64,000 nt of DNA, taken from assembly GCA_009801085.1 (NCBI GenBank), contig VNWV01000006.1, forward strand, positions 2,232,001 to 2,296,000. The letters are read 5' to 3'. Positions 44,184-54,348 of this stretch are shown here, piece after piece. The DNA comes from Lasiodiplodia sp. COLG20. Its lineage: Eukaryota > Ascomycota > Dothideomycetes > Botryosphaeriales > Botryosphaeriaceae. The notes below the pieces were generated by a model. That model was not told the origin of the DNA. It made no database searches and was given only the letters and a program-made list of their open reading frames with translations. How positions within the stretch are numbered: position 1 is the first letter of the stretch; the number at the start of each line of letters is the position of its first letter. A program made the position numbers and the translations under genes.

Positions 44184-44728
44184 CAGGGGTCCCAGCAAGC
44201 GCAAGCGGCTTGACAAGCGATCAATCAATCGGCTTGTAAGCGGGCATTTTTGGCCCGCTTGATCGATTTGCTAAGATCAAGCGCTTGAGCTTGCAAACGG
44301 GGTAAAATAGCCCGCTTGATTGCAAGCGCTTGGTAAGCAAAATTAGAATAAGAAAGTATTTTATAAAATATCTAGTATAAATCGCCGCTTAGATAGTATA
44401 TTATAAGTAAAAATATATATAAAATACGAGTATTTAAAAGCGTACGTTATTATAAATATATAGTAGAAGTAGTAATACTTCTCGTTTAATTCTCGGCTAC
44501 TTCGTATTATCTCGTATTATCTCGTATTTAGATAGTTCGGATACGAATTTACACGCTAAGCCTAATATAAAAATCACGTGCTTATTATATAATATTTATT
44601 TAAGTAGTAGGACCGTTATTCTAGAGAATTACTACTACTTTTAGTAACGTTAAGCCTATTTAGGTCTGCTTGATTGATCGATTTTCTGATAGCTCTTTGC
44701 TTGCAAGCGGGTTCAACTGGGACCCCTG
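44184..44728. mobile_element. non-autonomous hAT-like DNA transposon (545 bp)
   Basis: Perfect 12-bp terminal inverted repeats CAGGGGTCCCAG (44184-44195) and CTGGGACCCCTG (44717-44728) are flanked by exact 8-bp duplications GCCGCTGC at 44176-44183 and 44729-44736. An 8-bp duplication and a CAGGGG start are hallmarks of the hAT superfamily. Subterminal regions are crowded with CAAGCG/GCTTG motifs, possible transposase-binding sites, and GATCAATCAA occurs near both ends. The core (about 44340-44660) is very AT-rich and has no ORF. Intact ends indicate a recent insertion, and movement would need a transposase from elsewhere. Confidence 0.9.
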
Positions 44729-44825
44729 GCCGCTGCCATTATTTCTGCCGGACCCTGGAAGCAAAGGTGACGCCATCTAGCTAGCAAGCAAACAAATACA
44801 GATGAGACCCCATGTTTGTTTCTTA

Positions 44826-45122
44826 TTATTTGCCGGCCACCTCGACTGCAGGTTGGACACTGCTATACCGTTGCTTCGGAGCTACCGATGCTGTAGAAAG
44901 GGAGGCCGCACGTGACGTCAGCGAATGAGGCGAGAAGGCCGCCGAATCTGGGGAGTGGCTGAGGTCTTTGAGATCTGCGGGGCGCTTACTGCGGTGGTAC
45001 TGGCGCTTGGGGTCATTGGTCAGGGAATGAAGCTGTCTTTGGTGTGGCGCTGTCGGTAGGCTCGGCGTCACTGGTATCTGTCGAGGTGGTGGTGGTGATG
45101 GGTAGGCTGGTACGTTTGTCAC
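44826..45122 (-). other. possible 3' exon of a lost gene
   Basis: A Pro/Ser/Thr-rich frame of about 100 codons, which can be extended upstream (EIGEHNV) to a TATGTAG acceptor-like site. No domain is visible and no upstream exon is convincing. It lies next to the hAT-like element but I cannot show a causal link. Confidence 0.2.
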
Positions 45123-45313
45123 ATTGTGCTCACCAATTTCCTACATAATTTAGGGCACTTTAAAGCGCGGACGTACATCTGGAGGAAAGATATCCAGAGT
45201 CTACTTTACTCTATGTATTAAAGAGAAGCTCTAATAATCAAATATGAAGTGAAGTAGCTTATATACAGTGAGCTGGCTGGGCAGTTATGGTACGATAGAT
45301 AGCCTATCTTCCA

Positions 45314-46961
45314 TCAGTAGCCAAGCTTGAATCCACCCCAGTTTAGCTTGTGAAACACGCCGTCGACATCGTACTTGTCCCTGATTTGCTTCATCTTCTC
45401 AACATTACCAGGGGCAAATCCGACAAAGACGTCTTGCCAATCGGCAGCGTCACCCATGTAAAGGAACTCGGAGGACAGGTTCTTGGCCTTATTCGCTGCA
45501 TGGAACTTTTCGATCAGTGAGCGGCTCCAGTATGTCATGCGCAAATCATCCTTGCTCGATGCCCAGCCAGTGGAGAATTGCCACCCTTTAAATGTTCGTT
45601 AGTCTGATGATCAGCCAGGAATTTTGTCGAGGGATACATACAGATATAAGATGCATCATCATCGAGACCCCACGTGTTTCCGATTCCGTTCGTCTTGGCC
45701 ACAGCAGCAGCAGACTTGGGTGCCATGTTCAAGACAAACGTAGGATACAGGCCTTCAACATCGGCAATGTCATCAACGGCGGCTTTCCACTGGGTGTACA
45801 TGTCCCAGATGGCATCGAAATCCGGCTTGATGGCATGATGACCGGCGGAATTTCTATATATTGACTTAGAGACTTGAATGAATGGTGTGTACCAGTGTAG
45901 AAACTTACCTGAACATCTGGAACGGCGAATCGAGGTTGGCATGCCATTGGGGCGGAGTCGTAACGTTGTTGATCCTTTGCACGGCAGGAATGGCCTCGAA
46001 CTCGGCAAACTTCGACGGAGGAGATTCAGTGCCTTCTTGAACACCAAGGATCGATGGAGAAATTTCCTTTGTCGTAGCGTTGTAGGTGATTGTGATGACT
46101 GCGCCGGCACCAATCGAAGGATCGTGGTGCTCAGCGAAAGAGCAGACAGCTTTGATGAAATCTGCGACTGTACTCTCGTTGAATGCCTGGATCGTGGTGC
46201 TGATCTTGGGGATGTCATATGTCTTGGACACAAATTTTGTGACCACCCCAAAATTGTTAGCACCGCCTTTCAGCGCCCAGAAAAGATCCGGATTGCAAGT
46301 TGAGTTGGCGACAACCTGAGTGCCATTACCCAGGACCACATCATAGCTCATGACGTTGTCCATGGCATATCCGTACTTGTTGGCGAAGTAGTGCACGCCA
46401 CCAATCAAGGAGAGACCTGGCACTCCGATGGACTTGAGTCGACCGCCGATCATGTACTTTCCGACTGCTCCAAGAGCGCTGTAGGCGTTCTCCCAGCGAT
46501 TTCCAGGCCCAAGTTCAACAAGCCCTTCATCTTCCAGGATCTCCAAATGATCCATTCCGTTCAAAGCCAGCAAAACTCCATCGTCGATGTTGTTTGAGCC
46601 AGCGTACTATCTTTACGTAAGCGAGAGCGGTATTCAAGGGCTCTTGGTCACTTACATTCATATGTCCTCCACCACGCACCGCAAAGTGGGCTTGGTACTT
46701 GTTGAAAAGGGTCACCGAATTGGCAACTTGATCCGCGTTGGTCGGCTGAAAAATGCAGAGCGGCTTCAGATTGGCTTTCATGTCCCAGTAGTGCGTGGCC
46801 TCGACTGTGTAGTTTGTCGAGTTTCGAGTGAGGAGGAGGTCCGGGTACAGGGTCGCCAACTCTCCGCAAGCGCCTTCGGCGCCAGAGCTTGTCGCGTTGT
46901 TTGACGCAGCCAAAGCCGTGGCAAAGATGCCCAAGGCGGTGAAAAGATGAGGAGGTGCCAT
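45314..46961 (-). CDS. secreted FAD-linked oxidase, berberine-bridge-enzyme family
   Basis: Exons 46961-46656, 46606-45909, 45853-45642 and 45585-45314 encode 495 aa; introns are 49-56 nt, GT-AG. The signal peptide is MAPPHLFTALGIFATALAAS. The FAD-binding domain (PCMH type) shows CIFQPTNADQVANSV and VRGGGHMN, then NIDDGVLLALNGM, SLIGGVHYFANKYGYAMDNV and WALKGGANNFGVVT. The C-terminal BBE region reads LYMGDAADWQDVFVGFAPGNVEKMKQIRDKYDVDGVF. The His in GGGHM is the usual 8-alpha-histidyl FAD anchor; a Cys for the second covalent bond is not evident. Several N-glycosylation sites occur. Such enzymes oxidise sugars or secondary metabolites outside the cell. The substrate is unknown. Confidence 0.92.
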
Positions 46962-48856
46962 GGCTGTCGGAAATGTAGGAGCTGATTGTAGGTTGCAGAT
47001 ACTGTGGATGGAAATCTTGGACTACTTCTTTTATATCTTTCTTTACTTGCAAGGCGCAGCTCCCCTTCTCGCAATCCGAACGTCGAAACCCGAATGTCTT
47101 TACCGTTAGGTCGTATTCGCGGCCCACTTCTACTGTGGTTGGATAGGCTCGCACGGACCATCGTGCCCTACTGCCACTTGATCCCTACTTCTAACAGGCA
47201 CCCATTCAACCCTTGTAGGATTCACAGTTGAGCCGGAGCAGCCATAGTACTAGGTATGAAGCTGAAAATGCTTGATGTTAAAAACGGGAACCATCACAGA
47301 GCCTATTAATCCCATTCATTTTCTCGACTTCAGTCGCTCTACCAACTCCTGGGTAAGCATACTGAGAGACTACAAGCCATATCAGATCTACTGTATACCC
47401 CTAATCTCAAGATTTGCGTCATGTTTCTGGCCTGAAGGGGTGCACGGCATGGTTAATCATCGGCGAAAGTGGCCGTTGCGCCCGGTGTGTCCTCGAACCC
47501 GAATTACGAGACACGAAAGAACCGGTGTGCGAAAGTGGTTAGTCTTGCTGTTGTTACTGCTGATGATAATGATGACGATGCTTATGAATCCATAGGCCGT
47601 CCTTTTAGCCGGAGGCAGCTGTGTGGTATGCGACCGGCTCCCCCGCTTCCGAAAGAGCCGCGTGAGTCCAAGCGAGACAGGGGAGACCTGCCTGCTCTCT
47701 ATTTAATTATAGCTTCCTTGCGCATCCGGCCTATGACAGCACAAAGACGACGCGAGGATAGCAGATCCAAATCGTGATTCGGATGATAAGTCGCGCCTCT
47801 ATTGGCTGGTTGGACGCGTGTTCGGACTGCCCCAGCCTCAACGCTGCTACCGGCGCCGCGAATATACGATCTGCAGGAGTAAAGCTTAAAAGGAGACGCA
47901 ACCGATAAAGTATAGGCGACAGATCGCGGCCCAGAGATACAGTTTGCGATGCATGGGGCGATCAATGTGCCTGAAGGTTGCATGTCTCACTGCCTGAAGT
48001 GACATCGCCGGCGGAAAATCGCAATGGCGCAACCTCCCACGAACACCTCTTACCGAGTCTTGTCAACTCAGCCACACTTCAAATAATTCTATGGGACGGC
48101 GACGTTGACGTTGAGATCCATTTCATCAGTCTACATGATGGATCTACCCCGGAAAATCATCTGGATTTCACTGCATTACCGGGCCCGGCGTACCCACCTC
48201 CATTTGCTCCCAGATAGGCATCTCTGAGCGAGCACCGTAACCTGAACCGGCAGCTCCGGTCTCGGGGTAGCAGAGCAGGTCCGGCTAATCTCGGAGTTCT
48301 TCAGAGAAGCTAGCCCCTGAAACGAAACAACCTATTCCAAGGAGCATTGTACCGTCGAAACTGTCCACAGTATGAGAAAGTCGCAACCATTCGTATTTGC
48401 AACGATGGTACTTGCGTGACAGCGTCTGAGAACGCGAAGTGGCAATCCACGTTACAGAATATTTCAGCTGTAAAAATACACCGGTCAGCTCCGCACAAGT
48501 CAGGACCCGGCTGAAATTGAAGAGTTAGCCGAGCCAGTAATATCTGACGGCCGCGTCACAGGCCGTGGACGCTACGAGACTGTCCCCATAGCGGATATCT
48601 AACCAGACTCTTTGCAGTTAACGGAAGAGAAGTTCGGGCGGGAAGAAATTATCTTACAAAAGCAGTTTGCACGCATCTAGCGAGAAGCCGGTTGGAAGAG
48701 TCCTTAACAGGCCGGTGAGCCGCGTGAGATAAACTTGACTTGATTTCGGTATGTAGACATATTCTGTTCTGCTCAGAGTCTGGAGTATGAACTCATTACA
48801 TATGGGAGTAGCAGGAACTTTGCTCGACCAATACAGCCTATGAGCAATGTCCCCCA
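46962..48856. other. 1.9-kb intergenic region
   Basis: No gene recognised. It contains the FAD oxidase promoter at the left. Short frames such as 47978-48217 lack starts or domains. The right end holds the frame-shifted extension of the epoxide hydrolase exon. Confidence 0.4.
47029..47037 (-). promoter_or_regulatory. TATA box of the FAD oxidase gene
   Basis: Minus strand GATATAAAA, about 70 nt before ATG 46961. Confidence 0.5.
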
Positions 48857-50378
48857 TCAAACCGACTTCATGATGGATTTCTCCACCGCCGGCACTCGCA
48901 CGAATTCTCTCAAATCCGCCACAAACAGATCTGGACGCTCCAATGAAGAAAAGTGTCCGCCCCGGGTATGCTCTTTCCAAAACTTGATGCTTGCGACCCG
49001 CGCAGCCCAGTTTCGAGGATATTAATTGCAAAAACGGCCAATCAGCACACTTTCAGCTGCGTTTCCAATACAGGGTGTAAACAATGACTTACATTCGACT
49101 GCTCCTTCGGATACATACTCATCCCCGTCGGCACCGCCACATACGCCTCAAACGTCTTCCTCTCCTCCTCCCTCCTCATCTCCTCAAACGCCTCTCGATA
49201 AAACCGCAGTCCCGGCGTCGCCCCCTGTATCCAATGCAACATGACCAACGTAATGATCTCCTCATCCGACATCCCTTCCCCCACCTCCATCCACACATGC
49301 AGCTTCTCAACAAACCACGCCAGCAGCCGGACCGGCGAATCCCCCAGCCCCAACCCCAGCGTCTGCGGCCGCGTCCTTTGCCGCTGCCGCCGCCGCCGCT
49401 GCTGCTCCAAGCACCCGCTCCCACGCACTTCTCCTCCTCCTCCTCCTTCTACTTCTTCTTCCTCCTCCTCGCCAAACCCCTCCCGCCCATCCCGCCCCGC
49501 CTCGCGCTCCCACTCACTATACGTCAACCCCGCAAACCGCCAGCGCAGCCACGCCAGCGGCGCAGACAGCACCGACGTCGGCCGCGGCTGCTGCTGCTGC
49601 TGCTGCTGCGCGCGGAGGACGACGACGGCAGTCGGGTACTGCAGCGCGACGGACCGCGTGACGAGCGCGCCGAAGTCGCCGCCGCGCGTGGCGAAGGTCG
49701 CGTAGCCGAGCACGTCCGTCATGAGGAGCTTGTAGGCGCGGGCGACGACGGTGGGGCCGACGCTAGTGGTGGTGGGCGGCGCGGGGGAGAAGCCGAAGCC
49801 GGGGATGGAGGGGGCGACGAGGTGGAAGGAGGAGGGGGAGGGGTCCTCTTCGGGGTTGGTGGTGGTGGTGGTGGTGATGAGGGGCGACGAGAGGGCTTTG
49901 GCGGCTTCGGTGATGGAGCCCGGCCAGCCGTGGGAGAGGAGGAGCGGGGTCGCGGTCGGGGAGGGGGATTTGTTGTGCGTGTAGTGGAGGACGAGGGGGC
50001 CGTGGCCGGGGACGGCGAGTTTGACGAGGTGGTGGGTGAGGATTGTGTTTAGGTGGGTCTCATTGAAGGTCAGCGTCGGTGCGTGCGCCGGTTGTTCAAC
50101 AGGTGCGGCGGAAAACTGGTTGTGGGGTTGGAAGGACTCACTTCTTGCTTTTCCCAGTCATATTCATCTTTCCAGAACTGCACAAGGCGCATCACTCGTG
50201 ACACTTTTGCTGCCTGTGACCAGTCATCCTCGCCGAAGTCGCTGTAGTCCTCGGGATATCTGGTAAGCTCTAATTTCTTCTTCGTGGCTGCAAGAAAGTG
50301 TCGGTCAACCTCGATTTTGTATGGGATCGGCTCGTTGAACGTTAGCTGGTCGATTGATATAGGACACCTAAGGCCCAT
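48857..50378 (-). CDS. epoxide hydrolase (EHN/alpha-beta hydrolase), last splice site apparently broken
   Basis: Exons 50378-50142 and 50058-49093, plus a putative last exon 49018-48857. Exon 1 has the EHN domain (KKLELTRYPEDY, VSRVMRLVQFWKDEYDWEKQE). Exon 2 continues with LLLSHGWPGS (oxyanion, residues 122-127), FHLVAPSIPGFGFS, and the nucleophile loop TRGGDFGALVTR (Asp207). The C-terminal block PRNWAARVASIKFWKEHTRGGHFSSLERPDLFVADLREF carries the catalytic His, but the intron before it ends in AATAT rather than AG. The nearest usable AG shifts the frame. Exon 2 is also swollen by simple repeats: poly-Thr, a Gln run (CTG repeats), Glu and Gly runs and an Arg/Gln tract. The gene may be inactive or spliced unusually. 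Such enzymes hydrolyse epoxides to diols. Confidence 0.72.
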
Positions 50379-51524
50379 CTTGACGACGATCAATTTTTGG
50401 CTTTTGAAAATCCTGTTGCGGGGTCTTTTAGTATAAATCAATTGAGCGCGTGGAATTGACCTACCATATGCTGAAACATTTTAGCGGCAACGGCTTGTAT
50501 CTCCAATCTCGGTTAGCGTGCGTGGTCTGTAGCAACCGCAAGCGCAAGCGCACTGAGTTTTTCCAGAAACTCCGGCCGGAGCCTGAATGTCTCGCCAGCT
50601 GCTCTCGGTCGGTTAATGTCTTGAAAGGCTTTTACGTCGTGATTCGTCGATTTAGGCGATAGGGAAAGCATTTCCCAGATAAAGCAACTCTAACCGCCGC
50701 GTCGCTTGTTTTTCCCCGGTGGGGCGATTTTGAGATGAAGGTGTCCCGGTAAGTGGATGTGGAACTCTTAGAGCGCCGAGGGCTAAGTAGGGGGGCGGCG
50801 TAGGATTGAGGTAGGTAGGTGGGCAAGAGGCATAGTAGGCCAGGGTGTGAGGTGAGGTAAGGGGCACAGCCCGGCTTGTGGAGCCGCTCTCGCGCTGAAG
50901 GGTCAGGGCGTGGGATGAACTGCAGGAAGGTATTGCGGCCGAAGGCGGGCGTAGATATTTTTTTTCTCCCGTGCCATGGGTGATTGAAGCTGTCGTCTGG
51001 ATGTGAATGTGGAGTTAATAATTATACATATACGTCCTGACAATAGTTTCAACTACCCATGCATGTACTTTCTTATTGTGCAAAAAAATGGAGACGCTAT
51101 ATTCCAAGGCCCTATTATTCTTTGCGTTAGCTAACGGCTACAGCACCTCTCTATAAGGGGCACGAGCCAGGCAGGCGAGTCGCATGCTCCTCACGGGGCC
51201 CGGGCAGTGAGCCTCGCTTCTCAGACCGATGCCTGGCATCCGTAGTCCTGACACTACTTGCCTCAACGTAACGTTACGCAATTTATCGCCACTGGCAGCT
51301 ATATCAAAATGGTTTACTATACTAGCTGGAGCCTAAGCAGTACTTTTATCTGTATTAAGAAAGCTACTTTAAAAGAGGCTTAGCATAAAAGTATTATTAG
51401 TTCTTAGGTACTACGGGTAGATCTAGCTTTAAAAGGAAGGAACGAAGTCGAGCTCGCCTTCAGTTTGAAAGAACTTCCCAAGATCTTTCACCTTCAACTA
51501 CATCTCGAAGTATATTTAGACTTT
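50379..51524. other. intergenic region with a MITE copy
   Basis: Apart from the element at 50933-51145 I see no gene. The region 51290-51440 is AT-rich and could be decayed transposon sequence. Short tandem GGTAGGT repeats lie near 50808-50822. Confidence 0.4.
50933..51145. mobile_element. MITE copy with nested inverted repeats
   Basis: Starts after TA with TTGCGGCCGAAGG. Inner arms CCATGGGTGATTGAAGC (50974-50990) and GTTTCAACTACCCATG (51046-51061) are near complements, with GTCTGGATG / CGTCCTGAC just inside. The right arm ends in GCGTTAGCTAACGGCTACAGCA. It shares this order with the copies at 15949, 19658 and 54520. No ORF. Confidence 0.7.
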
Positions 51525-54005
51525 TCATTCTAAAACGATAGTCTCAAACCTTCGCTCCGCCTTGGCCCAGCTACGCATAAATATCCATCCAATTCCCATG
51601 CGGTGGCAGATACCGCTGCTACGTCGTCCGATAACCATGACGTTTACTACTAGACAGGGTAGCAGAGCCTCTCCAGTGCTGTCAAAAAACGTGATCTCCT
51701 CAGCTGCGTCCTTTATAATACGCTCGAGCTCCTTGCGGCTATCCTGAACACCCAACGCATGCTCCACACCGCCCAGATCCTTCGCAGATATTGACAGGGC
51801 CATGAACTCGAACGTTGACAATGACTCAGCCAAGAGCCGAGGTGAGATTCTTGGTTCGTCCGGGTAGATGTATCCACAGGTCAACAAAGATTCGTCCAAG
51901 ACATCACAGTGATGGCACAATCTCTTTATCCTGCTCCTACAATCCTCAGGGTGATGCTTCCCCATCTGAAACCAGGCCACTTGCGCACGAGTGACCAACG
52001 GGCCTGGTTTGAGACTCTGAGGAGATACGGCTCTCTTGATATCACTCTCCCAACGAATCAATGTACTGCCCTGGTCTTTGACTTGACACAGCCTTTGTAT
52101 CTCAGCCCTAAAGCTTGGATATGTAGGAAATTGGGCCGATAGTGCATCTTTTCGATTTGCGAAAGGAGAATTCGTATCCCAGGGAACAGTATCTTTGGAA
52201 AGTCCCTCAAAGAATCCGAGCTCGCAGGCGAGAGCCAGGTAAATTTGCGGAAACCAGTAAGGCTCTTCGATTTCTGCTGCTTCAGAATATCGACCAACTT
52301 CTCTCCAAGCGAATGGAGGATTGGGCTCATCCAGATAATTGAGCTTCAACTCTGCTTTGCCGTCATCAAGGTAATCATATGACGCCCAACTCAATAGTGT
52401 TGAGCAAAAGTGATGTTCAAAATTAGAGGGTATTGTCGTAATACCACCCTTGAAAGAAGACCACGACCAGCTGGGAAGATAGACGTCTTTGGATATACGG
52501 ATTGGTGACTTTCCGGGGACATGGCTGCACATCCACATCAAAGCTCGATCGAAATCCTTGCAAGGAAGTCCGTAGAAGTGGCGCCCTGAAGTGTCCTTGT
52601 ATAGCTCTGATATTATACCTTCAATAGCAGAGTAAACATCGGATTGGACGGTCAAATTTCGGCGGCAATACATTTGCATATGCCTCATGAATTCTGTGAA
52701 GACTTCTCTCTGTTTTCCGGGTCTGAAAAGACTGATTGGCCGTAGTGTCGCCCATGGGTCGCCGACTTCCCGCTGAATGCCATGACTGCAGTCGAACCAC
52801 ACCTCGGTGGGCGTGAATAGTAACTTTCTTCGGCCCAGCACACCTTCCTGGTATGTCCATCCACGAGATGCCCAAATACTCTCTCTGTTTATTCCCCAGT
52901 AGTGAGGTAGTTGAGGCGCAAATCGAAGCCCTGGAAGTACTTCACGAGGGTGAGGAATCTCCCTCGGCTGGGAGACGCCGGCAAGGCCAGCATCCATGTG
53001 ACCTCCACAGACGGCAATTATGACCAATGATGCGGAAGCATAAATGCCTCCCATACTTGAGATCTGTTCTCGCTTATCCTGGATGTCATCTTGGATAATG
53101 CATAAGCGGTCTGCCCACAGATACTGCTCACCAAGCTGACGGCAGGCTTGAATAGCATCTTCGATTGTTGCAGGGAGTAGATCAAGACTTCCAGGGATTT
53201 GGAGGGAGGCAATGTTGTCTCGCAGGGCCGTTGTCGATTTTCCTTTTGGCTCCGCGCCCCAGACATAACTGAGCGCTACGAAGCTGAAGTTTGAACTCGG
53301 TGGCATTGAAGTGATGCATCGTTTGTTGACATCGATGAGCCGGAAGCTTTTCGGTAAAGACGTCGGCGGCCCATCCTGTGGATATTCTGGTCGCCCTTCG
53401 CACTGGTCCATCCAACCTTTCACCCTTTCCCATGGTATCATCGCACTCGGCATAGCCTCGGAATTTTGATCTGATGTCGGTGTCTCGACATCCTCAACTT
53501 TGACTTTGAGCTCTGCAGACTCCTCCTGGAAACCGATGATGGCAATGCTAATGTATGTGCAGTTGTTCAACTCGTAAGTATCAATGCCAACCCAAGCATT
53601 TTCTCGAATCTCTATTTCCCGTTCCTTTTTCAGCTTTATGATGGTGTCCAGTATGAAACTGCAGAAGCGGCAGTTCGTTCTTTCCTGGAGATCATGAACA
53701 GTTCCAAGCTCTAGCATGAATCTTCGGTCGTGACTCATACATTGGATCAAGTGTCGAGGTCGCATATGGATGCAAATGGAGCAAAGAAGAGAGTCGTCGA
53801 GAGATCCATCCTCTGGAGAACAAGAGGCACATTGCTCGTGGAAAAAAACCCGACTTTCACTCTCTGAAGGGTCTCTCACAGAGCCATTGGGCAGCTTGAA
53901 CCCTCTCAAAAGACTGCAATGCTCGCATTCCGCCTCTTGCGCTGCTTCGAGTGTGCTCGTATCGTATCTGTCAGTCTCTTTGTTTGTTTCTTCCGTGAAG
54001 TCCAT
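51525..54005 (-). CDS. HET-domain protein, large cysteine-rich N-terminus
   Basis: 826 aa from ATG 54005 (an in-frame ATG at 54173 would add 56 residues of atypical composition, so I prefer the shorter form). The N-terminal 240 residues have paired cysteines (CEHC, CASC, CSIC, CRFCSF) like those of the HET subclass with a probable zinc-binding head. HET motifs: FVALSYVWG at 242-250, YLWADRLCIIQDD at 295-307, IYASASLVIIAVCGG, then RGWTYQEGVLGRRKLLF and LPSWSWSSFKGG. There are no stops or frame breaks. It is divergent from the intact NLR gene, sharing a promoter region of about 340 bp, an arrangement that suggests co-regulation. Confidence 0.88.
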   Translation of the reverse strand: MDFTEETNKETDRYDTSTLEAAQEAECEHCSLLRGFKLPNGSVRDPSESESRVFFHEQCASCSPEDGSLDDSLLCSICIHMRPRHLIQCMSHDRRFMLELGTVHDLQERTNCRFCSFILDTIIKLKKEREIEIRENAWVGIDTYELNNCTYISIAIIGFQEESAELKVKVEDVETPTSDQNSEAMPSAMIPWERVKGWMDQCEGRPEYPQDGPPTSLPKSFRLIDVNKRCITSMPPSSNFSFVALSYVWGAEPKGKSTTALRDNIASLQIPGSLDLLPATIEDAIQACRQLGEQYLWADRLCIIQDDIQDKREQISSMGGIYASASLVIIAVCGGHMDAGLAGVSQPREIPHPREVLPGLRFAPQLPHYWGINRESIWASRGWTYQEGVLGRRKLLFTPTEVWFDCSHGIQREVGDPWATLRPISLFRPGKQREVFTEFMRHMQMYCRRNLTVQSDVYSAIEGIISELYKDTSGRHFYGLPCKDFDRALMWMCSHVPGKSPIRISKDVYLPSWSWSSFKGGITTIPSNFEHHFCSTLLSWASYDYLDDGKAELKLNYLDEPNPPFAWREVGRYSEAAEIEEPYWFPQIYLALACELGFFEGLSKDTVPWDTNSPFANRKDALSAQFPTYPSFRAEIQRLCQVKDQGSTLIRWESDIKRAVSPQSLKPGPLVTRAQVAWFQMGKHHPEDCRSRIKRLCHHCDVLDESLLTCGYIYPDEPRISPRLLAESLSTFEFMALSISAKDLGGVEHALGVQDSRKELERIIKDAAEEITFFDSTGEALLPCLVVNVMVIGRRSSGICHRMGIGWIFMRSWAKAERRFETIVLE

Positions 54006-54348
54006 AGATATCGGATTGACAAGTTCGTTGGTAATCCTTGGGAAGATTTCATGTAACTGATATGATTGCGGAAGGCCAGAGTCAAACCGAAGAAATTCGC
54101 ATGACTGATCGCCTGCCAGTGCAGCGCAGCCCCGCTCTCGCAGCCCCCACTTGCTCGGCCCCCAATCCCTCAATCCCTCAGCCCCACCAATCCTATCGTA
54201 CCTTGTGGGCTCGGCCTTACCGCGGCCAGCTGGTTGGGATTGCTGCCTAATTACACTGCGAGTCTTTAGGGCGTTTGCAGCCGGCTCATGCGAGGCGCAA
54301 CTGTTCGCGGCCTTCTCTAACCGTTTTCACACAAATCGTGCTGTAGAG
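54006..54348. promoter_or_regulatory. shared head-to-head promoter of HET and NLR genes
   Basis: 343 bp separate the two start codons. The stretch 54120-54200 is rich in CCC/CAGCCCC. No clear TATA box. A bidirectional promoter is inferred from spacing only. Confidence 0.4.

Noticed and set aside
49586..49610. CTG-repeat run as a repeat array
   Set aside because: It is a simple coding microsatellite (Gln run) in the epoxide hydrolase exon, with no spacer-repeat pattern of any array type.
49084..50052. 322-codon plus-strand frame
   Set aside because: Antisense to the epoxide hydrolase. Its Pro/Arg/Leu and Gly/Asp low-complexity content mirrors the GC-rich repeats of the real gene, and it has no domain.
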